Source: SIAJ01 sp036266155 | Lineage (GTDB): Bacteria > Planctomycetota > Planctomycetia > Gemmatales > Gemmataceae | Assembly: GCA_036266155.1 (NCBI GenBank) | Contig: DATANR010000368.1 | Coordinates: forward strand, 1 to 11,916 | Direction: 5' to 3' | DNA length: 11,916 bases | Shown here: one piece after another, positions 1 to 6,090 of the stretch | Numbering within the stretch: position 1 is the first letter of the stretch | Layout: each line of letters opens with the position of its first letter | Position numbers and translations under genes: made by a program | Notes under the pieces: generated by a model | Told to the model about the DNA's origin: nothing | Database searches by the model: none | Seen by the model: only the letters and a program-made list of their open reading frames with translations

Positions 1-115
1 GGGCCAGGACAGCCGAGAACGCCACCGGCAGCGATCGATAGCCGCGAAAGACCTCCGTCTCGGCCATCCGCCGACGGATCGTGGCAATGCTGTCCAGAGC
101 TTCGCGCAGCTCCAT
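1..115 (-). CDS. 5' end of an uncharacterised protein (partial, runs off the window start)
   Basis: The reverse strand has an ATG at 115-113 followed by 38 codons with no stop to the window edge. The visible start reads MELREALDSIATIRRRMAET and continues EVFRGYRSLPVAVLGCPG. A charged, probably helical N-terminus followed by the start of a hydrophobic stretch suggests a membrane protein, but too little is visible to name a family. It is transcribed divergently from the DUF4112 gene at 189. A plausible promoter lies immediately upstream (144-172 on the same strand), which supports both the start and the reality of the gene. The function is unknown. Confidence 0.6.
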   Translation of the reverse strand, partial: MELREALDSIATIRRRMAETEVFRGYRSLPVAFSAVLA

Positions 116-130
116 GCGTCGTCCTCGATA

Positions 131-145
131 CTTTGTGAAACAAAG
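131..145. promoter_or_regulatory. Inverted repeat CTTTGT-GAA-ACAAAG, possible operator
   Basis: A perfect 6-bp inverted repeat with a 3-base spacer sits in the intergenic region of a divergent gene pair. It overlaps the edge of the -10 hexamer and the predicted start site of the minus-strand promoter. It is AT-rich in a GC-rich setting. A repressor binding here could control the partial minus-strand gene and perhaps its neighbour. No regulator gene is visible nearby. Confidence 0.3.
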
Positions 146-172
146 CATAACCGGTGGCAGGGCGGCCGTCAA
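144..172 (-). promoter_or_regulatory. Candidate sigma-70-like promoter for the minus-strand gene
   Basis: On the minus strand a -35-like TTGACG (172-167) is followed by exactly 17 bases and a -10-like TATGCT (149-144). These match the consensus at 5/6 and 4/6. The predicted transcription start lies near 137, about 22 bases before the ATG at 115. Promoter consensus in planctomycetes is poorly defined, so this is tentative. Confidence 0.4.
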
Positions 173-188
173 CCATAAAACAGAGTGC

Positions 189-731
189 ATGGCGGACGAA
201 TCGTCGCAATCACCGATCGAAGCCCCGCGGATCATCGTGGTCCCGCCGGGACAGACGATCATTCCGCCGGCGCAACAGGAGGCGATGCGCACGCTCGCGA
301 ATCATCTCGCGACGCTGCTCGACAACGCTTTTGAGATTCCGGGAACGAAATACCGCTTCGGTCTCGACCCGATCATCGGGCTCATTCCCGTCGTCGGCGA
401 TCTCATCGCGATGTTGATCGGCAGCTACATCGTCGTGCTTGCCGGCCGGCTCGGTGTGCCGCGGCCCGTCATTTGGCGGATGCTCGTGAATCTCGGCATC
501 GACATGGCAATCGGCTCAATCCCGGTGATTGGCGACCTGCTTGACGTGGCATGGAAGGCGAACGCGATGAACGCCCGGTTGCTCAATCGGGCGCTCGATG
601 ATCCCCGATCGGCGAGCCGAGCGAGCGTCTGGGCATTGATTGGCTTGTCGGTGCTGCTCATCGCATTGCTCGTCGGTGGGATTCTGCTTGGCGTGTGGGT
701 TTTGAAGTTGCTCGTCCACGCAATTCGGTAG
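189..731 (+). CDS. DUF4112-family membrane protein
   Basis: The 180-aa product has a short hydrophilic N-terminus (1-33) and then a DUF4112-type core at about 35-135. The core holds two related motifs, LDPIIGLIPVVGDLIA (59-74) and DMAIGSIPVIGDLLDVAWKA (105-124), followed by N-R-L-L-N (128-133). The IGxIPVxGDL pair is what identifies the family. Hydrophobic segments at about 60-85 and 96-118, plus a clear membrane helix at about 147-172, place it in the inner membrane. The biochemical role of DUF4112 is unknown. I chose ATG 189 because the longer frame from 81 would overlap the divergent gene at 115 and its extra 36 residues are Arg/Ser-rich and unlike the family. No strong ribosome binding site precedes either start. 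The REPIN-like element begins at the last base of the stop codon. Confidence 0.85.
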   Translation: MADESSQSPIEAPRIIVVPPGQTIIPPAQQEAMRTLANHLATLLDNAFEIPGTKYRFGLDPIIGLIPVVGDLIAMLIGSYIVVLAGRLGVPRPVIWRMLVNLGIDMAIGSIPVIGDLLDVAWKANAMNARLLNRALDDPRSASRASVWALIGLSVLLIALLVGGILLGVWVLKLLVHAIR

Positions 732-837
732 GGGTGTACTCATCACGCTCCGTGTGATGACCGAGGCCCACTTGAGAACCGAGGCGCGCCACCGGCGCGA
801 CGCCCGGTCATCACGCGGAGCGTGATGAGCACACTCC
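731..837. repeat. REPIN/BIME-like inverted pair of palindromic units
   Basis: Left arm 731-763 and the reverse complement of 805-837 match at 30 of 33 positions. Each arm carries its own 21-base hairpin of the form TCATCAC-N7-GTGATGA (740-760 and 808-828). In the left arm the stem position that differs from the right one would still pair as G-U in RNA. The 41-base spacer contains a nested perfect hairpin, CGCGCC-ACC-GGCGCG (785-799). The outer end of the right arm reads GGAG next to the palindrome, which recalls the GGAG/GTAG tetranucleotide beside REP hairpins. Two REP-like units in inverted orientation within about 110 bp is the architecture of REPIN/BIME elements moved by REP-associated tyrosine (Y1) transposases. 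It starts at the DUF4112 stop codon, so it may also act as a transcription terminator. Copy number elsewhere is unknown from this window. Confidence 0.7.
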
Positions 838-1209
838 TGCGAGCCGGCGTAATCGGACGACTGGGCTTGTCAGATCCATTTCGTTCACGGCGGCGCTGAT
901 TGGAGAACCAATTCGGGTGATGGTTCAGCATGGGTTTTGCATGGCGATGTCGTTCTGGGGAACAACATAAGACCAATCCCAATATGGACTTGAGTCCTAG
1001 ACTTGCCGGAAAATCAGTTGGTTTCCCGACGATGCCAGAATTTATGAGAAATACGTTCAGGGGGGTGTGTGCGGCGCGAACGAATCGCATCCACACGTTT
1101 CCCGACCGGCCGGGAGCCGGTCGAAACCTGCTCTGAGATTGCTGTCGGCGCCCATTGTCGGTGGCATTGCAGCCCTGATGATGACATTGCATCCCGCCGG
1201 AGACTCGTC
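838..1209. other. 372-bp gap without a convincing gene
   Basis: The stretch between the palindromic element and the G8 gene has no supported coding sequence. A 68-codon plus-strand frame (930-1136) and two minus-strand frames lack ribosome binding sites and protein-like composition. The part at about 895-1070 is visibly less GC-rich than the flanking genes, as expected of a promoter/leader region, but I could not find a convincing -35/-10 pair. It holds one perfect hairpin at 1103-1123. Confidence 0.5.
1103..1123 (+). other. Perfect 8-bp hairpin in the leader of the G8 gene
   Basis: CGACCGGC, a 5-base loop (CGGGA) and GCCGGTCG form a perfect GC-rich stem about 86 bases before the ATG at 1210. 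No T-run follows, so it is not a standard intrinsic terminator for the plus strand. It could be a leader RNA structure or an operator. The role is unknown. Confidence 0.35.
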
Positions 1210-3204
1210 ATGCCGTTTCGATTGCTCGCTGCGTCGCTAGTTGCCTTTATTTCGCTGACATCCAGCAGCCGTGCTGAACAAGCGCCGGTCACGCGATCGG
1301 TCAAAAGCGGCACGTGGTCCGCCAGTGACACTTGGTCCACCGGCAAGGCCCCGTTGCCGGGCTCGACTGTCCTCGTCCGCACTGGTCACACCGTCACCTA
1401 CGACGTGAATTCGAAAGAGCCGATCGCGGCTGTTCATGTGTCGGGGACGCTGTCTTTCGCTCCCGACAAGGACACTCTGCTAACCGTCGGCCTGCTCAAA
1501 GTTCAGCCGGGCGAGAACACGTCGGACGAGGGATTCGATTGCGAGGCCCACATTGCCGGTCCGAAGGAGGGCGAGCCGCGCGCGACGCTGGAGGTCGGTA
1601 CGCCTGACCGGCCCATCGATGCCGGCCACACGGCTACGATCCGTCTCTACTACTTCGAAGGGATGAACAAGGAGTCGCTGCCCGCAATCGTCTGCTGCGG
1701 AGGCCGCATGGACTTTCACGGCCAGCCGATGGCACGCACCTGGGTCAAGTTCGCCAAGCCGGCGAAGGCGGGCGACACGAGCGTTACTCTTGCCGAGCCG
1801 GTGCCCGGCTGGCGGCCCGGCGACATCGTCATCCTGTCGGCGACGACGCGGCAGAACAAGCAGAAGAAGACATTCAAGGAAACTCTGCGTTTGGGTGGAC
1901 AGACCGAGGAGATGCTCATCAAAGTCGTTGACGGGACGACGCTGCGGCTCGATCGGCCGTTGGCGTTCGACCATGCCGCCACGGACACCTATGCCGGCGA
2001 AGTCGCCAACCTGTCGCGCAACGTCATCGTCGAGTCGGCCGATCCGGTCAAAGCACGCGGTCACACGATGTACCACAAGCACTCCGCTGGGTCGATTTCA
2101 TACGCGGAGTTCCGCCATTTGGGCAAGGAAGGCGTCCTCGGGCGTTATAGCCTGCATTTCCATCTGTGCGGCGACACGATGCGCGGCAGTTCCGTCATCG
2201 GCGCGTCGATCTGGGACAGCGGCAATCGCTGGTTGACGATTCATGGGACGAACTACCTCGTCGTCCGCGATTGCGTCGGCTTCAAGAGCGTCGGCCACGG
2301 CTTCTTTCTCGAAGACGGCACCGAGATGTACAACGTGCTCGACCGCAATCTGGCGGTGCAGGCGTTCCTCGGCAAGCCGTTGCCCAAGCAGATTCTGCCC
2401 TACGACAAAAACGACGGCTCCGGCTTCTGGTGGGCGAACTGCCGTAACAGCTTCACACGCAACGTCGCCGCCGAGTGCGATGAGTATGGCTACTTTTTCC
2501 AGGCCCCGAAGACGGCCGAGTTCGATCCGATGCTGAGTGTTCAACAGCCGGACGGCTCGCGCTCGAAGGTCGACATTCGCACGCTCTCGTTCCTGCGCTT
2601 CGAGGGCAACGAGTCGCACACGCAGCGCCGGCACGCATTCAATCTGGGCGGCGGCGTCCCCTTCGGCGAGCCGACCGTCAACGGCGTCGGGCCCGATGCG
2701 AAACACCCATTCGTCATCCGCGATTTCAAAGTGTGGGACGCGCACTGGGCGATTCATCCCGTAAGCCCCTCGGTGCTGCTCGACGGCATGGTGGTTCACA
2801 ACGCCGAGTACGGCATCTGGCGGCCGGTTTACAAAGCCCACGTCTATCGCAATGTGTCGATGAACGATGTGCCGCCGGCCACGCAATATGCCTTCGTCAA
2901 TGGCAAGCCGTCGGACGAATACCCGATGCCCGTCGAGTTGGCCAACGACCAGCCACCGGTGACGGTCGTGACGCACGTGGTCCGGTCGGCCAACAACGCG
3001 ACCGTTCGCGGGACGACCGCCTCGGCCGGCCAATTGAAACGAATCAATGTCAACAATAAGCCGGCCCAGCTAATGAACGGCACGTCCGGCGAATGGGAAG
3101 TTGCCTTCGACAATGTGCCCGCCGGGCCATGGAAGATCGAGGCGAGCGCTCTCGATATCGCCGGCAACGCGGAGAAACGGCCGCACGTTCGGGTGTTGCC
3201 CTAG
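1210..3204 (+). CDS. Secreted G8-domain, right-handed beta-helix protein (CEMIP/TMEM2-like)
   Basis: The 664-aa product has an N-terminal signal peptide (MPFRLLAASLVAFISLTSSSRA, cleavage after about Ala22). A G8 domain follows at about 32-150, recognisable from SGTWSASDTWSTGKAPLPGS (33-52), V-R-T-G-H-T-V-T-Y (56-64) and a run of small beta strands. A parallel beta-helix region spans about 160-580. It contains HFHLCGD (316-322), IHGTNYLVV (344-352) and GHGFFLEDGTE (362-372), which correspond to the HFHxxGD, IHGTxxLxV and GHxFFxEDGxE signatures I recall from animal CEMIP and TMEM2. The C-terminal 80 residues (about 583-662) look like an Ig-like beta-sandwich. Animal relatives take part in hyaluronan depolymerisation; by analogy this may bind or cleave an extracellular polysaccharide, but that is inference. 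The start at ATG 1210 has CCGGAG just upstream and opens the signal peptide; the in-frame extension to 1069 does not look like protein. It appears monocistronic. Confidence 0.85.
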   Translation: MPFRLLAASLVAFISLTSSSRAEQAPVTRSVKSGTWSASDTWSTGKAPLPGSTVLVRTGHTVTYDVNSKEPIAAVHVSGTLSFAPDKDTLLTVGLLKVQPGENTSDEGFDCEAHIAGPKEGEPRATLEVGTPDRPIDAGHTATIRLYYFEGMNKESLPAIVCCGGRMDFHGQPMARTWVKFAKPAKAGDTSVTLAEPVPGWRPGDIVILSATTRQNKQKKTFKETLRLGGQTEEMLIKVVDGTTLRLDRPLAFDHAATDTYAGEVANLSRNVIVESADPVKARGHTMYHKHSAGSISYAEFRHLGKEGVLGRYSLHFHLCGDTMRGSSVIGASIWDSGNRWLTIHGTNYLVVRDCVGFKSVGHGFFLEDGTEMYNVLDRNLAVQAFLGKPLPKQILPYDKNDGSGFWWANCRNSFTRNVAAECDEYGYFFQAPKTAEFDPMLSVQQPDGSRSKVDIRTLSFLRFEGNESHTQRRHAFNLGGGVPFGEPTVNGVGPDAKHPFVIRDFKVWDAHWAIHPVSPSVLLDGMVVHNAEYGIWRPVYKAHVYRNVSMNDVPPATQYAFVNGKPSDEYPMPVELANDQPPVTVVTHVVRSANNATVRGTTASAGQLKRINVNNKPAQLMNGTSGEWEVAFDNVPAGPWKIEASALDIAGNAEKRPHVRVLP

Positions 3205-3210
3205 ACGTGG

Positions 3211-3238
3211 TGCAAACACTTGCATCCTCTGCAATAAT
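3211..3238 (+). promoter_or_regulatory. Candidate promoter with overlapping TGCAA half-sites
   Basis: The 69-bp gap after the G8 stop contains TGCAA (3211-3215), its inverse TTGCA (3220-3224) and TGCAA again (3230-3234), with spacers of 4 and 5 bases. A -10-like AATAAT (3233-3238, 5/6 to consensus) lies 17 bases after a weak -35 (GTGCAA, 3210-3215). The predicted start near 3245 gives a leader of about 29 bases to the FHA-like gene. Half-sites arranged across both hexamers suggest a regulator site, but this is by eye only. Confidence 0.3.
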
Positions 3239-3273
3239 GGGTTCAAGGATGCCGCCCATTGGGAGGACTGCCC

Positions 3274-3777
3274 ATGCCCTTGGCGCCGGATCAGGAAATC
3301 GAAGTCGAGCCTGCGTCGTCTGTCAGCCTGACATGGTCCCCAGGTTCGTCCGTGACGATGTGGGCAACGGATGTTGGTCGAAGCACGGACGTTGAATTTC
3401 AAGTCAAAGTGTCGCCCCATCGGCCCGTGGTGATTGGCCGTTCCGACGGTTATGACGTCCCGTACCTCGACCCCGCCTACAAGGCGACGCAGATTGTGCC
3501 GGGAACCGGCCAGTCTGTCATGCGCCAGGGCGGGCACGAAAGCGACACCTGGGTGAGTCGCGGCCACTTCATGCTCCGGGCCGATCCCGCGGGGATCGTG
3601 TTCGTCAACGGCGTGCCACACCGCGAAGGCGGTATCCGGCCACCGCTGAACGGCACCTGGATGCTGGCGCCGACGCATCGAAAGCTCGATCCAGAAGAGA
3701 ACCTGCTCATCGAACACGGCCAGGGCGCCACCTTCCGGCTGCCCAACGCGGCCGAGGTACGCATCGACGCACAGTAG
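3274..3777 (+). CDS. FHA-like domain protein
   Basis: The 167-aa product has no signal peptide or membrane segment and is probably cytoplasmic. Residues about 50-157 carry the spaced signatures of a forkhead-associated domain: VVIGRSDG (52-59), then VSRGHFML (94-101), then IVFVNGVP (108-115). These correspond to the GR, SxxH and NG positions that bind phosphothreonine peptides. About 35 residues separate GR from SRGH, longer than in compact FHA domains, so this is a divergent version. The N-terminal 48 residues are beta-rich and unassigned. FHA proteins usually read Ser/Thr kinase signalling, which is abundant in planctomycetes, but no kinase is in this window. ATG 3274 is preceded by GGGAGG (3261-3266) at a good distance. 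The gene lies 34 bp before purU and could be co-transcribed with it. Confidence 0.6.
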   Translation: MPLAPDQEIEVEPASSVSLTWSPGSSVTMWATDVGRSTDVEFQVKVSPHRPVVIGRSDGYDVPYLDPAYKATQIVPGTGQSVMRQGGHESDTWVSRGHFMLRADPAGIVFVNGVPHREGGIRPPLNGTWMLAPTHRKLDPEENLLIEHGQGATFRLPNAAEVRIDAQ

Positions 3778-3811
3778 TCGTACAACGGACTCCGTCAGCC
3801 GCGAGGGGTCC

Positions 3812-4663
3812 GTGAAGAATACCGCTATCCTTCTGATCGATTGCCCCGACAGCAAAGGCATCGTCGCCGCGGTCGGCGAGTTTCTGTATCGGCACAACGC
3901 CAATATCTTGCATGCCGACCAGCATCAGGACGCCGAGCGCGATCTGTTCCTGATGCGTGTCGAGTGGGACCGCAAGGATTTCACGCTCGATCCGCAGGAA
4001 TTCACTCGCAAGTTCGCACCGCTCGCCGAGCGTTTTGGCATGCGCTGGCGACTTGAGCTGAGCGAACTGCCGCATCGCGTCGCGATCTTTGTGTCGAAGT
4101 ACGATCACTGCCTGGTTGACCTGCTCTATCGCCACCAGAGCGGCGAACTACCGTGTGCGATACCGGTCATTGTGAGCAACCATCCGGACGCAAAACGCTG
4201 GGCGGACTTCTACGCCATCCCTTTTCATCTGATCCCAATCGAGGGCGACAAGCCGGCCGCCGAGCGAAAGCAGCTCGATTTGCTGCACGATCACAAGGTC
4301 GATCTCGTCGTTCTCGCCCGCTACATGCAGGTGCTGTCGCCGGACTTTGTAGCACGCTATCCGCGCCGCGTGATCAACGTGCATCATTCGTTCCTGCCCG
4401 CGTTCATGGGCGCGAAGCCATATCACCGGGCATTCGAGCGCGGCGTCAAGTTGATTGGTGCGACAAGCCACTATGTCACGGAAGACCTCGACGAGGGGCC
4501 GATCATCGAGCAAGAGGTCGTGCGTGTCTCGCACCGCGATGGCCTTGACGACTTGCTGCAAAAAGGTCGTGATTTGGAAAAGGTTGTCCTGTCGAGGGCC
4601 GTCCGCTGGCACATCGACCACCGCATTCTGGCGTATGCGCACAAGACCGTGATTTTCGACTAA
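3812..4663 (+). CDS. purU: Formyltetrahydrofolate deformylase
   Basis: PurU hydrolyses 10-formyltetrahydrofolate to formate and tetrahydrofolate, balancing one-carbon pools and supplying formate for purine synthesis. The 283-aa product matches the family in length and order: an N-terminal ACT domain (about 5-80; AILLIDCPDSKGIVAAVGEF, then NANILHADQHQD) and a C-terminal formyltransferase fold (about 88-283). The catalytic signature N-x-H is in VINVHHSFLPAFMGAKPYH (Asn189, His191), and the conserved Asp is in HYVTEDLDEGPIIEQ (Asp227), as in PurN-type enzymes. PRRVINVHHSFLPAF and VLARYMQVLS are close to textbook PurU. Translation starts at GTG 3812, preceded by GAGGGG (3803-3808). It follows the FHA-like gene by 34 bp and precedes the next gene by 15 bp. 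No other purine or folate gene is nearby. Confidence 0.96.
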   Translation: MKNTAILLIDCPDSKGIVAAVGEFLYRHNANILHADQHQDAERDLFLMRVEWDRKDFTLDPQEFTRKFAPLAERFGMRWRLELSELPHRVAIFVSKYDHCLVDLLYRHQSGELPCAIPVIVSNHPDAKRWADFYAIPFHLIPIEGDKPAAERKQLDLLHDHKVDLVVLARYMQVLSPDFVARYPRRVINVHHSFLPAFMGAKPYHRAFERGVKLIGATSHYVTEDLDEGPIIEQEVVRVSHRDGLDDLLQKGRDLEKVVLSRAVRWHIDHRILAYAHKTVIFD

Positions 4664-4678
4664 ATTGGGAGTCCGCCG

Positions 4679-5716
4679 ATGTCCGCTCGTCCTCTCCTCA
4701 TTCTGTTGTTGGCTGTCGTTCCCGCGTTCGGTCAGGCCAAGGTCGCCGGCGACCCGGCCCGGCTCGAGCGCATCAAGGCCGCCAAGATGCCGGCCATCAC
4801 GAAGGCGGTCTCGTTTGATACGCCCGAGGCCGACGCCATCCTCGCGGCTCTTGAAGTCTTTCCGCCGGACAACCCGTGGAACCTGCTCGCCGAAGACTGG
4901 CCGCTGCACCCGAACTCAAAGAACATCGTCGCCTCGGTCGGCGTCAACAAGGTCTTCCGCGTCAACCCGGACATGGGGTTCGTGCTGGTGCCGCCGGATG
5001 AGAAGAAAGTTGATTTCAAGCTCGTCGGCTATCCGGACGAATCGGACAAGGGGCCGTTCCCAATTCCGGACAACGTGCCGATCGAAGGCTGGCCGGTCGG
5101 CTATAAGGGTAAGAAGGTCACGCTCGAAGACGTGCAGAAGAACGTGCTGAAGGAAGACGGCGATCGGCACGCTCTGGTCGTTGATCCAACCAATCGCATG
5201 CTCTACGAGTTCTACCAGCTTCGCAAGGGCGCCGGCGGATGGGAGGCGACCTGCTCCGCGAAGTTCGACCTGAAGTCGAACAAGTTGCGGCCAGATGGCT
5301 GGACATCATCCGATGCTGCGGGCCTGCCGATCTTCCCGGCGGTGGTTCGCCACGATGAACTCAAACGCGGCATCGTTGAGCATGCGCTGCGGGTAACGGT
5401 GAAACGAACGAAGCGCGAGTACGTCTATCCGGCAACGCATTACGCGAGTTCACTGAAGGATGCGAATCTGCCGCGCATGGGCGAGCGCTTTCGCTTGCGA
5501 AAGGATTTTGACGTGAGCGGCTTCTCGCCGGAGGTGAAGACGATTCTGATCGCGCTGAAGCGCTATGGCATGTTCGTTGCGGACAATGGCATCGAGTGGG
5601 CGATCTCGGTGGCGCCGGATCCCCGGATCCCAGATATTCACGAAGAACTACGCAAGATCAAGGGCTCGGATTTCGAAGTCGTCCAGCCGCCAGCGGGGTA
5701 CAAGCCTCCTCAGTGA
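4679..5716 (+). CDS. Conserved exported protein of unknown function
   Basis: The 345-aa product has a signal peptide (MSARPLLILLLAVVPAFGQA, cleavage after about Ala20). I recognise the mature part only as a widespread uncharacterised family. Its most conserved-looking stretches are NPWNLLAEDWPLHPNS (65-80), GDRHALVVDPTNRMLYEFYQ (161-180), LRPDGWTSSDAAGLPIFP (203-220), VYPATHYASS (249-258), DFDVSGFSP (276-284) and GMFVADNGIEWAIS (297-310). Clustered His, Asp, Ser and Trp in these motifs suggest an enzyme or ligand-binding fold rather than a structural repeat, but no catalytic family can be assigned. ATG 4679 is preceded by GGGAG (4668-4672), and the start lies 15 bp after the purU stop, so the two are probably co-transcribed. 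A terminator-like hairpin overlaps its stop codon. Confidence 0.8.
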   Translation: MSARPLLILLLAVVPAFGQAKVAGDPARLERIKAAKMPAITKAVSFDTPEADAILAALEVFPPDNPWNLLAEDWPLHPNSKNIVASVGVNKVFRVNPDMGFVLVPPDEKKVDFKLVGYPDESDKGPFPIPDNVPIEGWPVGYKGKKVTLEDVQKNVLKEDGDRHALVVDPTNRMLYEFYQLRKGAGGWEATCSAKFDLKSNKLRPDGWTSSDAAGLPIFPAVVRHDELKRGIVEHALRVTVKRTKREYVYPATHYASSLKDANLPRMGERFRLRKDFDVSGFSPEVKTILIALKRYGMFVADNGIEWAISVAPDPRIPDIHEELRKIKGSDFEVVQPPAGYKPPQ

Positions 5717-5745
5717 AAGCCCACCGACGTACATCCGTGGGCTTT
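5716..5745 (+). terminator. Hairpin terminator after the purU operon
   Basis: AAAGCCCAC (5716-5724) and GTGGGCTTT (5737-5745) form a perfect 9-bp stem with a 12-base loop. The last base of the preceding stop codon is part of the stem. The 3' arm ends in TTT, and T-rich sequence follows at about 5751-5763 after a short GC break, so termination may be partial. It lies only 29 bases before the next start codon. Confidence 0.6.
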
Positions 5746-5774
5746 GCGATGTTTCAAGTTTTTGGAGTTGGCCA

Positions 5775-6044
5775 ATGGCCCTGCGAAGCTGTGATCCGTT
5801 TGACATCCCCGTGCCCGGCGATTTGCCCGCCGTGCTAGCGCGCGTGCAGACGGCGATCGTCGCCGAGGGCGGCCGTTTCGCCGGCGACGCGACGGCCGGG
5901 CATTTCGCCGGTGTCTCGCCAGTTGGTACGATCGAAGGGCGCTACGCCGCAAGCGGCTCGGTAGTCCGCATCACCATCACGAACAAGCCGATGCTCGCGC
6001 CATGCGGGATGATCGAAGCAAAGATTCGGCAGTATTTCGCATGA
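5775..6044 (+). CDS. Small conserved-looking protein of unknown function (89 aa)
   Basis: The 89-aa product starts MALRSCDPFDIPVPGDLPAV and is probably cytoplasmic, with no signal peptide or membrane helix. It appears to be an amphipathic helix (about 18-31) followed by beta strands: GGRFAGDATAGHFAGVSP (32-49), VGTIEGRYAA (50-59) and VVRITITNKP (63-72), closing with a helix IEAKIRQYFA (80-89). The helix-strands-helix layout loosely recalls small polyhydroxyalkanoate-system proteins, but I do not claim membership. ATG 5775 has a well-placed GGAG (5764-5767), and the longer frame upstream overlaps the previous gene. A terminator-like hairpin separates it from that gene, and it converges on glgB with a 46-bp gap. 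Confidence 0.65.
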   Translation: MALRSCDPFDIPVPGDLPAVLARVQTAIVAEGGRFAGDATAGHFAGVSPVGTIEGRYAASGSVVRITITNKPMLAPCGMIEAKIRQYFA

Positions 6045-6046
6045 AC

Positions 6047-6081
6047 GGGACGCTTCGGACCCATGCGCGTCCGATGGTCCC
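6047..6081. terminator. Hairpin between convergent genes, candidate bidirectional terminator
   Basis: GGGAC (6047-6051) pairs with GTCCC (6077-6081), and CGGAC (6056-6060) pairs with GTCCG (6069-6073), with a small internal loop and an 8-base apical loop. It fills most of the 46-bp gap between the ends of the 89-aa gene and glgB, where a shared terminator is expected. There is no strong T-run on either side, so efficiency is uncertain. Confidence 0.4.
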
Positions 6082-6090
6082 ATTGCCGCA

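Noticed and set aside
81..188. N-terminal extension of the DUF4112 protein
   Set aside because: It would overlap the divergent gene and its promoter; the residues are Arg/Ser-rich and unlike the family.
930..1136. A 68-codon frame in the gap before the G8 gene
   Set aside because: It lacks a convincing ribosome binding site and protein-like composition.
1069..1209. N-terminal extension of the G8 protein
   Set aside because: It would bury the signal peptide 47 residues in; ATG 1210 has a ribosome binding site and directly opens the signal peptide.
2098..3033. A 311-codon open frame on the minus strand within the G8 gene
   Set aside because: It is a shadow of the G8 protein's codon bias, with no recognisable domain or start signal.
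5565..5774. Extension of the 89-aa protein into the preceding gene
   Set aside because: It is out of frame inside the 345-aa gene and crosses the hairpin; ATG 5775 has a well-placed GGAG.
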